Source: Alviniconcha marisindica (lineage: Eukaryota; Mollusca; Gastropoda; Provannidae). From it: 64,000 bases of DNA. The position numbers and the translations under genes are program-made. Below, piece by piece: positions 59,101 to 64,000 of the stretch. The stretch spans positions 37,501 to 101,500 of the forward strand of contig JABMCL010001036.1 of NCBI GenBank assembly GCA_018857735.1, written 5' to 3'. The notes under the pieces were generated by a model, which saw only the letters and a list, made by a program, of their open reading frames with translations, was not told the origin of the DNA and did no database searches. Every line of letters begins with the position of its first letter. Position 1 is the stretch's first letter.

Positions 59101-61611
59101 AAATGATAATGCATGAACTTTTAGAAAACAGTGGATTTACTTTTAGTCCTTTTAATAGTTCTATTGCATTTGCAGTCTTTTTTTGTGTGTCTTTTTTCTT
59201 TCTTGAGCACATGGTTATCTTATGGCATTCAACTACAACTCTTTAAAAAAAAAAAATCAACATAACAAATATAACATAATTACAGAACATGTCAGTACAC
59301 CCGCAACAGTGGATAACATATGTATACAAATATACAATACATGTACATGTTAATTGTTATGCATACATAATAGACAAAAAGATACATCCATACAGACATC
59401 CATGCACACAAAGAGTTGGACAAAGTACTTCATAATCATAGATATTTGCCTTGCACACTGCGTGATTGACTGCCTGTCACATGTGTATACATACATTTTA
59501 AATCTAAAATATGCCCTGAGGTTATCAGTTTTCTGTTTTCAAAACAGGCTTATAACAGAGCCAATTCAAGATAAAGGTGGGCAGTTCGCCACTGATCTTT
59601 GCATTGTATTCATCTGTTTTGTATTTCAGCATCAGTTGCTGAAGGAAGCAGGAGAGAGCTGACAAGCACTTGTCAAGTTTGCAATTGTATAATATATAAA
59701 TTGCTTAGCTTGAAGTATCACTAAGTCAAACTCAAAGACTGTGTCAGTTTTGATGTCTATTTCTGTTCCAAATAATACAAGATTTTGTGTAAATTTTACA
59801 TTTAGTGCTGTCTCACATTTTTCTTTCAATATTGTTAATTCCAATGAAGTCCAAAAACGTCTGATACAAGCACATTTCCAAAACATATGTTCAATGCTAT
59901 CTTTTTCGTCATCGCAGAAGCCACACCGAGTGTTAGCACTAGCAGTGACTCCCATTTTGTTTAATACTCTGTTTGTACTATTACTCCATCAGTCTATGTG
60001 TAATGCGCATTTGTAACCATTTAAGTTTTACATCTTTAATTTTTTGTACTTTTATGAAAACTGTATTCCAAGAAATATTTGACTTCAGTTTTTCACTCCA
60101 TTTCAAGCAACAATTTGGCATACAGCTGTCATTTACGAGAATGTTGTAATAGAGCCTTGCAGTTGTACCCTTTGGTGCAGAGTAGATTGTACTCAGCAAG
60201 ATATTTACCTCATTTGCCATGTTATTACTAATAAGTATCGTAGACGTCTTGATATACTGTTTTACTGAACTGGTGCAACTATTAAAAGTCAAGAAATCAA
60301 CCGTCATGCCAAACTTTGTATTAAATTCTGCAAGAGTGCGAAACCACCCATTTTCTTTTATAAAATGAGCGATACAGTACATTCCATTGTCAACCCACTG
60401 TGTGTATTTGATCATCTTGTTTCCGATCATCATATTCTTGGTATAGAAAACAGGTTCAGAAAGAAGTTGAGATGTTGAGTTTGGTTTCACTTTACTAAAG
60501 AAAATTCCATAAGCTTTGAAAATTGAAGACGTCTGACCAGAAGGAATTATTTTTGACAGTTTGGTTGAAAAAGCAGAGGCCGATGCCCTCTAACTGATGA
60601 AGAAATGGATACAACTCCACTGGAACATTTCTCCATTTATGGTTTGATATCTTTAACTTTTTTTTATCCATGTGAGTTTTAGAGCTAGAATATACGTTTT
60701 AATATCTGGAATATTTAGACCAAATTGAAAACATATTTTTTGAAAGTCTTTCACAAAGTTATCAGGGGGGTCAGGCAGCAAAATCCACAAATGGATCAGT
60801 TTTGACAGAATCAGTGACTTCAGTATAGCAACTCTTCCTAGTGGGGTAATATTCCTAAGTGACCAAATTCTGAACAGTTTTTTAACTTCATCAAAATTTG
60901 TAGTTTATTGCTGCACACTCTTTTAAATCCTAGGTAAACCATATGCCAAGGATCTTAAAGTTAAACATAGTTGGATTCCATACCATTTTCAAATGCGGCA
61001 TACATTTTACTCTTGAATATTTTTTGCGACCTAATGGTAACCATATCGGCATATGGCCTGTTTTGTCTGCATTCAAAAACAGGCCAGATACTTTTCCAAA
61101 TTTATTAATTGCATCTATTGATTTTTCAAACGATTTTTTTCTCTCCATTGTTCATTAGTTGTGTGACATCTGCGAATTGAGATATTTTGTGTTCTACTTT
61201 GTTTATCCATATTCCCTTGACATCACTATCTTCTCGAATCATGATTGCTAAAATTTCAACACACAAAATAAATATGTATGGTGATATCGGGTCGCTCTGT
61301 TGGCACCCACGCTCTACTGTAAACCATTGGGTTGTCTGTCCATTCACTATTACAGTTGATTTTTATGTTTTTATAAAAAGTACTCAACTACAACTTGAAC
61401 AAGCCAAGACACAACAAAAAATAAAACACATACATAAAGTGACCCATGGATACATAATCATAATATGATTGATTGTCCAAAGTCTTACCCGCACAATTTT
61501 GTCAACACCACAGGAAGCTAGCCTCTGAAAGTTACCAGAAAGGGGTTGCAAATCCACACTGTAGATGGGCTCTCGGTCATGCCACAAAATTTCTGGTGTG
61601 ACCACTTTCAT
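28894..61611 (-). CDS. CHAF1B: CHAF1B copy A (chromatin assembly factor 1 subunit B, p60 paralog)
   Basis: Eleven coding exons joined in frame give 529 residues (1590 nt with stop) spread over 33 kb. Residues 1 to about 400 form the WD40 propeller: [84 protein letters not shown] and [12 protein letters not shown]. The remaining tail is short and Ser/Pro-rich, with EEKMDVDMD. In other animals p60 is the CAF-1 subunit that binds ASF1 and helps load H3-H4 at replication forks. All junctions are GT-AG. TAG at 28894-28896 ends the protein after HSKR, about ten codons before the point where copy B ends, so the basic C-terminal motif is missing. Copy A is likely the translated paralog because its propeller is uninterrupted. 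Confidence 0.9.
29340..29760 (+). other. Unidentified plus-strand ORF in intron 10 of copy A
   Basis: An open frame on the strand opposite to CHAF1B includes [59 protein letters not shown] and [10 protein letters not shown], ending at 29756. Composition is protein-like, and three or four regular cysteines are present. No family was recognised. It may be an exon fragment of a transposon or a processed gene. Confidence 0.25.
30430..32170. repeat. 1.7-kb compound minisatellite in intron 10 of copy A
   Basis: The core 'gagattcaaagtaggcagaa' followed by 'gactgagaagtagctggcta' or 'gacgtga' is repeated several dozen times. Two alternating unit lengths of about 27 and 40 bases form higher-order blocks, clearest at 31130-31700. 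Edge units are the most diverged. Confidence 0.94.
32690..32910. repeat. Four tandem units of about 55 bp
   Basis: Units contain a T run, 'atgtggctctagaacaaaac', then 'agtttccaactctcaagtgc'. The stretch 32910-35640 has no recognised exon; it carries short CA tracts near 34716 and a poly-G tract near 35175. A 94-codon plus-strand ORF at 33577-33861 shows no motif. Confidence 0.75.
35647..35794 (-). CDS. CHAF1B: CHAF1B copy A, coding exon 10
   Basis: It encodes [20 protein letters not shown] and [20 protein letters not shown], residues 368-417. The acceptor is TTGCAG and the donor GTAATA. Confidence 0.94.
36907..37032 (-). CDS. CHAF1B: CHAF1B copy A, coding exon 9
   Basis: It encodes [20 protein letters not shown] and [20 protein letters not shown], residues 326-368. 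The acceptor is TTATAG and the donor GTTTGT. Confidence 0.95.
37522..37546. repeat. Poly-C tract in intron 8 of copy A
   Basis: About 22 C bases lie 70 bases from the microexon. Similar homopolymers occur at 38672-38692, 40786-40806, 40868-40882, 41527-41558, 43526-43543 and 43820-43837. Confidence 0.9.
37616..37667 (-). CDS. CHAF1B: CHAF1B copy A, 52-nt microexon 8
   Basis: It encodes [17 protein letters not shown], joining exons 7 and 9 as [12 protein letters not shown]. The acceptor is GTGCAG and the donor GTTTGT. Length, phase and the core EW-KYSTVF match copy B although the flanking introns do not align. Confidence 0.9.
38098..38198 (-). CDS. CHAF1B: CHAF1B copy A, coding exon 7
   Basis: It encodes [20 protein letters not shown] and [13 protein letters not shown], residues 275-309. 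The acceptor is TTTCAG and the donor GTGAGT. Confidence 0.93.
38895..39053. mobile_element. Foldback MITE, internally deleted copy (intron 6 of copy A)
   Basis: The two arms are shortened: 'aagtcgcctatggtaactct' on the left and 'catgccaggtgagagttact' on the right, joined around 'gtggagtttacgtacc'. It ends fewer than 50 bases from the exon 6 donor. It matches the elements at 2854 and 56297. Confidence 0.7.
39101..39355 (-). CDS. CHAF1B: CHAF1B copy A, coding exon 6
   Basis: It encodes [38 protein letters not shown] and [20 protein letters not shown] to FK, residues 190-275. The acceptor is GCCAG and the donor GTGAGG. Confidence 0.94.
39995..40320 (+). repeat. Unnamed dispersed repeat, copy in intron 5 of copy A
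   Basis: It shares 'tctatactactactaaagct', 'ctctactggcaaacacc' and 'tgagaaccagttaaacaa' with the copy at 16725-17040, in the same orientation. No tRNA-like head or coding potential was seen. Confidence 0.6.
40428..40524 (-). CDS. CHAF1B: CHAF1B copy A, coding exon 5
   Basis: It encodes [20 protein letters not shown] and [13 protein letters not shown], residues 158-190. The exon is 97 nt and in frame, and is the reference that exposes the 5-base insertion in copy B. The acceptor is CTGCAG and the donor GTGAGG. Confidence 0.95.
43380..43760. repeat. Duplicated intronic blocks with poly-C
   Basis: Two units contain 'acactttcaaagttaccagc' or a near copy, 'ggacaattcaggccagacaa', 'ccattaaccccataaaaa' and 'ctgctgatcgtttgaaacat'. 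A shorter partial repeat 'cagggtgatggtta' lies just before them. This is intron 4 of copy A. Confidence 0.7.
43965..44025 (+). repeat. Dispersed repeat 3' end, second copy
   Basis: 'tcgccctgatataaccgtac' and 'gggcgtaaaacatcaactta' match the segment at 1820-1880. The TTAC tail is short here. Confidence 0.6.
44675..45514 (+). mobile_element. Kolobok-like DNA transposon fragment with TTAA target site duplication
   Basis: TTAA at 44675-44678 and 45511-45514 flanks an 832-base insert with inverted ends AGTAAAAGTCCAAGGTT and AGGACAAGTCCAAGGTT (15 of 17 identical). Kolobok superfamily elements are known for TTAA target sites, 5'-RR ends and THAP-domain transposases, and this insert carries a THAP-type ORF. 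It is far too short to be autonomous. The host DNA on both sides resembles a nearby uninterrupted paralogous sequence at about 45565-45630, which serves as an internal empty site. It sits in intron 4 of copy A. Confidence 0.7.
44957..45244 (+). pseudogene. THAP-domain zinc finger fragment inside the Kolobok-like element
   Basis: ATG at 44957 begins [18 protein letters not shown], followed by [17 protein letters not shown] and [12 protein letters not shown]. This matches the THAP C2-CH finger, a DNA-binding domain shared with P-element and Kolobok transposases. The usual CSEHF reads CSEYF, replacing the zinc-binding histidine by tyrosine. After about 80 residues the frame degenerates into an unrelated tail and stops at 45244. 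No transposase catalytic region follows. Confidence 0.7.
45515..48269. other. Intron 4 of copy A, part without recognised features
   Basis: A degenerate duplicate of the sequence flanking the transposon lies at 45565-45630. The remainder is intronic with poly-A and poly-T runs, a G tract at 46931-46946 and no convincing exon on either strand. Confidence 0.6.
48270..48373 (-). CDS. CHAF1B: CHAF1B copy A, coding exon 4
   Basis: It encodes [20 protein letters not shown] and [14 protein letters not shown], residues 123-158. The acceptor is CTCCAG and the donor GTGAGG. Confidence 0.95.
48470..48828 (-). mobile_element. tRNA-derived SINE, third family (intron 3 of copy A)
   Basis: On the minus strand the head reads 'gcgggaatagatcagttggt', then 'gatgcaggttcaagtcccca', giving A-box and B-box-like elements. 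The body has 'gagtcaacttccagactc' and 'cacgttaaaaatccc'. The body resembles that of SINE family 1 in layout but not closely in sequence. Confidence 0.65.
49385..49496 (-). CDS. CHAF1B: CHAF1B copy A, coding exon 3
   Basis: It encodes [20 protein letters not shown], an acidic loop and [11 protein letters not shown], residues 86-123. The acceptor is CACAG and the donor GTGATT. It is 112 nt, the same as copy B. Confidence 0.92.
49497..52960. other. Intron 2 of copy A, proximal part
   Basis: A G homopolymer of about 42 bases lies at 50609-50651, preceded by GGT repeats. Four tandem units of about 80-90 bp with 'caattacactgaacaattta' and 'cttctgcacttttgcatata' run from 51298 to 51570. No exon or mobile element was recognised otherwise. 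Confidence 0.6.
53080..53117. repeat. (GT)n microsatellite
   Basis: A run of about 36 bases of alternating GT in intron 2 of copy A. Confidence 0.95.
53668..53825. mobile_element. Short palindromic MITE
   Basis: The arms contain 'gggagctgccacaagtataa' and, inverted, 'tgatacttgtggcagctccc', with further pairing through 'tttttgtcacgacaa'. Arms of about 50 bases are separated by a roughly 55-base AT-rich centre that repeats GACAAAA motifs. There is no coding capacity. This family is distinct from the 2854 and 56297 elements. Confidence 0.75.
53826..56296. other. Intron 2 of copy A, middle part
   Basis: No gene was recognised. A short CA-rich tract lies near 55210-55255. Short open frames on both strands show no motifs or splice context. 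Confidence 0.5.
56297..56603. mobile_element. Foldback MITE, copy 2
   Basis: Inverted arms carry 'aagtacaacaacaaagacct' and 'aactccaccagaggtacatc', and meet around 56450-56466. Its layout matches 2854-3151. 'ctctgggcctcgttg' follows at 56619-56633, as 'cctgggcctcgttc' does at the other copy, so the element may extend a little beyond the interval given. Confidence 0.85.
57621..57740 (+). pseudogene. THAP-like zinc finger fragment
   Basis: The frame [20 protein letters not shown] then [17 protein letters not shown] resembles the N-terminal part of a THAP finger (CCVxxCKNAGW, VSFHxFP). It runs into a low-complexity lysine/glycine stretch after about 40 residues. It lacks the C-terminal CxxH half. 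It probably derives from a transposon. Confidence 0.45.
57777..57950 (-). pseudogene. SAP-domain fragment
   Basis: On the minus strand the frame includes [20 protein letters not shown] then [15 protein letters not shown], a good match to the SAP helix-turn-helix DNA-binding motif (TVxxLKxFLxxxGxxxSGNKxEL). The ORF continues into low-complexity sequence that overlaps the end of the plus-strand THAP-like fragment. SAP motifs of this type occur in transposon-derived genes. No further domain was found. Confidence 0.55.
58504..58636 (-). CDS. CHAF1B: CHAF1B copy A, coding exon 2
   Basis: It encodes [20 protein letters not shown] and [20 protein letters not shown], residues 42-86. The acceptor is TCTAG and the donor is the strong GTAAGT. 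Confidence 0.93.
59632..61360 (-). mobile_element. 5'-truncated, decayed L1-like LINE in intron 1 of copy A
   Basis: Broken minus-strand frames spell consecutive reverse transcriptase and C-terminal pieces: [20 protein letters not shown] and [11 protein letters not shown] (61126-61347), [11 protein letters not shown] (about 60940), [20 protein letters not shown] (about 60800), and a C-terminal piece with [18 protein letters not shown] (59632-59955). The order matches the L1/Tx1-type RT followed by its cysteine-containing tail. The catalytic FADD reads FADV and several frameshifts are present, so it is inactive. The endonuclease region is missing. Confidence 0.85.
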
Positions 61612-61622
61612 TGTCTCTGTAT
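61489..61622 (-). CDS. CHAF1B: CHAF1B copy A, coding exon 1
   Basis: The exon starts after a TTTTTTCAG acceptor with 11 bases of 5' UTR; ATG is at 61609-61611. It encodes residues 1-41, ending GVDKIVR in phase 0. The donor is GTAAGA. It lacks two codons of the SGSSNLQ loop found in copy B. Confidence 0.93.
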
Positions 61623-61679
61623 CTGAAAAAAATATATATAAAAAATATAAAAATGATGTTGGTAATATCAATTATCATG

Positions 61680-63300
61680 ATTAATATGCAAATAGACTTT
61701 TACTTTTAGTGCTTGAAATTAGTCTGATTTTACTTTTAGTGCTTGAAATTAGTCTGATTTTCCTTTTTTTCTAAAGCTTTTTTCTCTCTCTATAGCATTT
61801 GATGCTGGGAAAGCCATTCAGACCATGAAGCAATGCTTTTCATGTTTCAACACTAAATTATTTAATGAATTTGAAGCTCTTTTATACCTGTATCTAATCT
61901 ATATTTCATTTTCAGTTATGTAATACACAATGAAAAATGATGATGCAAAATATACATGCCTGAAACTAGTGAATATTCTGCAAAGTTAATCTGAAATTAG
62001 TAAACATTTTTTTTTTTTTTTTAGTTAGCAACATTCAAAAAAGTGTGACCTGTAACTAGTGTAAGTGGGGTGGGGGGGGGGGGGGGGGGGGGGGGAGGGG
62101 GGGGGAGGAGGAGATGTAACAAAAACAACTTCAGACACTAAAAGTTGTACAAGTTTTATTGTTCCAAGTCATATCATTACACAGCAGTCTCTAAAGTAGT
62201 GCTTTGAGATCATATTTATAGACTAACACAATGAGTAACAGGCTCCCTTCAAAATGCATACAAACAAAAATCAAACCAAGATCATCCTTATTCCTATCAC
62301 ATGTACTGTAAATAAACTGAAAATCTAAAGCGGTATTCAACTGAAGGCTAAAAAGAAATAAACGCAATGCTACACATGTATGACCCTGAACACACACAGA
62401 GCTGACAAGCTCATTCAGTCTCTGCAGTCAATTTCTGGATTATCATGGGGGTAATTTACAATAAACATGGTCCATATATATTCTGAAGATCCATTCTCCT
62501 TGTCACTGAGACTGTCCGGTTATTTTATCGGTAATGTGCACCTTAAGTCTGCAAGCGAAAACGAGCGGGCTAAAACAGGTTGTTGTTGTTTTTCTCTCTC
62601 CACACAATGCCCCAAGACTAGCTGTTGTTTGACCTAGTTTGCAGACAACTTGACCTAAAACCCAGTTTCCTCGTTTTGGAAGCCATATTGGGCGCCATTT
62701 TGATTATATTATCTGGCGACACCGTGGCATCAATCGGATCTGTACCCGTGTCAAATGCCTCACACATGATTAAAAGCATTTGGAGGTATTTTTTCAACGG
62801 TTTCCTCTCTGATGCTATAATGAATCAAAGACTACCGATCTTTCTTCTTCCCCTAACATGCTGCGCAAAACCGGTTTATTATCATAATTTATTACAAATA
62901 ATCACGGACAAAGAACATTGTCGCCGCCGCCGAGATGGCACTACTGGCATAAAAAGTAGACCTTGGATATTGTTTGGAAAAAGAAGGCGAAGTCAAATTC
63001 ACTCTCAATGCGCCTCTGGCTTCTGCGCGACAAGCAGAATCTTTGGACAAATCAGTCCACTGACTGACAGATTTTAACAATACGATTCCTTGTAGACGTG
63101 GGCCGCGATAGCTAATTCCCAAGTTGCAAAAGCATTAAAAGTTTAGTTCACACAAACAAGATACAGCACAAAAATCCTCTGATTGCATTTCATGCCTGTA
63201 TAGAGCTTGGGTACTGCCACAAGACACAAATGGTTGAAGACAAAAGATATGCGTCGCAGATAAAATTCGGCTTATTGGACAGTTAGGGGAAATCACCCAC
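61680..63300. other. 5' intron of copy A
   Basis: It contains a G homopolymer of about 40 bases with two interruptions at 62070-62106 and a poly-T tract near 62010. A 150-codon plus-strand ORF at 62625-63077 shows no motif. No other exon was recognised. Confidence 0.5.
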
Positions 63301-63456
63301 TTTGATTATATTTAAGTACGTCAAAAAAATAGATGCTGGACTTTGTAATCACAAACTTATGGGAGAGCTGAGACAGTCAGAACCAAGCTAATATCAATAT
63401 GAAAAGATATAATTGTAAATTTGAAGAAAACTGGCAAAAGTAAGAAATCGATATAC
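63301..63456 (-). other. Candidate 5' non-coding exon of copy A
   Basis: A GTGGGT donor at 63295-63300, followed by 'gatttcccc', aligns with the GTGAGT donor of copy B. The upstream limit is set at the NRF1-like site. It is AT-rich with no long frame. This rests only on paralog comparison. Confidence 0.4.
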
Positions 63457-63498
63457 TGCGCATGCGTGGTATCCAGCACTTGTTGTTTCCGTAAACAA
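63457..63498. promoter_or_regulatory. Copy A promoter core, possibly bidirectional
   Basis: 'tgcgcatgcg' (63457-63466) is an NRF1-like palindrome. The block 63476-63498 ends in TTCCGTAAACAA and is conserved with copy B. Minus-strand CHAF1B A and a plus-strand coding start at 63506 diverge from this point, as in many TATA-less bidirectional promoters. Confidence 0.55.
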
Positions 63499-63505
63499 AC
63501 AAAAA

Positions 63506-63582
63506 ATGTCGGCTGCTTTGCTGATTCGCGAAAGAAACCCTGACGATGATTTTGTGTTACACGGCACTCCTCCACTCTACAC
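63506..63582 (+). CDS. Candidate first coding exon of an unidentified divergent gene
   Basis: ATG in an A-rich context opens MSAALLIRERNPDDDF then VLHGTPPLY, followed by an AC|GTAATT donor at 63583. Without splicing the frame stops at 63584-63586. The acidic-charged, non-repetitive start right beside a conserved promoter looks like a real N-terminus. The family was not recognised, and the rest lies beyond or late in the window. The last 400 bases show no second exon that I can support. Confidence 0.4.
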
Positions 63583-64000
63583 GTAATTTTCAGAATATTT
63601 TATATTATCTCTTGTGTCATATGTTGCAGGAAAATTGCAATATTTCATTCATTTCACAGTAATCTCGAAGAAAGAAAAGGGGAAATTTTGTCCCTCGTGT
63701 TCTGAACACTAAAACAAAACTTGTGAGTTTAAATGAAAGCGAATAATTCAGGACGCTAAAATAGGAAATTACCTAAAGTGGACCCGTTTTATGGGGATCA
63801 AGTTGCATGGGTGATTTTGGGCTTGTTTAGGGTGGGTGTGAGGGGAGACGTATTGTTTTATTTGATATTTTCTTTCATGTCGCTAATGCTACTCGCACTG
63901 CTAGTACTACTATTGAAGATACTACTGTAGTACTGCTACATGTGTATTATACTGTATACTATAGCAACTGCTTGTGAAAAATACATAGAAGGTTCTTCTT

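Noticed and set aside
10269..61622. The two CHAF1B copies as uncollapsed haplotypes
   Set aside because: The proteins differ at many positions and most introns do not align, far beyond allelic difference.
62625..63077. 150-codon plus-strand ORF
   Set aside because: It has no motif, lies in the 5' intron of copy A, and has a composition typical of random AT-rich DNA.

Overview
The window is eukaryotic: long genes split by GT-AG introns, dense microsatellites and minisatellites, tRNA-derived SINEs, foldback MITEs, a decayed LINE and a THAP-bearing DNA transposon. The repeat types and protein divergence suggest a lophotrochozoan animal, most likely a gastropod mollusc. That placement is inference.

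The main content is a tandem pair of paralogous genes on the minus strand, both recognisable as CHAF1B, the p60 WD40 subunit of chromatin assembly factor 1. Copy A, the upstream paralog, has 11 coding exons from 61611 down to 28894 and would encode 529 residues. Copy B, the downstream paralog, has 11 coding exons from 21352 down to 10269 and would encode about 558 residues if intact. All ten intron positions and phases match, including a 52-nt microexon, so the duplication was made at the DNA level. The copies are well diverged in protein and non-alignable over most introns, so they are not collapsed haplotypes. Both seem to carry a 5' non-coding exon and a related promoter with an NRF1-like palindrome and a shared TTCCGTAAACAA block (about 63.46-63.50 kb for A, 23.86-23.90 kb for B).

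Each copy has a different lesion. Copy B has a 5-base insertion in exon 5 (17997-18001) that makes an immediate in-frame TAA at about codon 190, while all other exons are open. Copy A keeps the propeller open but has a TAG just before the basic C-terminal motif that in copy B reads PKRIQFKTLTLLKPK and resembles the ASF1-binding B-domain motif of p60. A start codon with a donor on the plus strand at 63506-63582 suggests an unidentified divergent neighbour sharing copy A's promoter.

Layout. 0-2 kb: repeats and a minus-strand terminal exon of a ten-cysteine prokineticin/astakine-like secreted protein (662-919). 2-10.2 kb: SINEs, a foldback MITE and four tandem arrays, the last running up to copy B. 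10.2-24 kb: copy B. 24-28.9 kb: intergenic, with SINE debris and unidentified plus-strand ORF blocks. 28.9-63.5 kb: copy A, whose introns hold a 1.7-kb minisatellite, a Kolobok-like THAP element with TTAA target sites, SINEs, foldback MITEs, a THAP-like/SAP fragment pair and an L1-like LINE remnant. No bacterial operons, CRISPR arrays or rRNA were seen.
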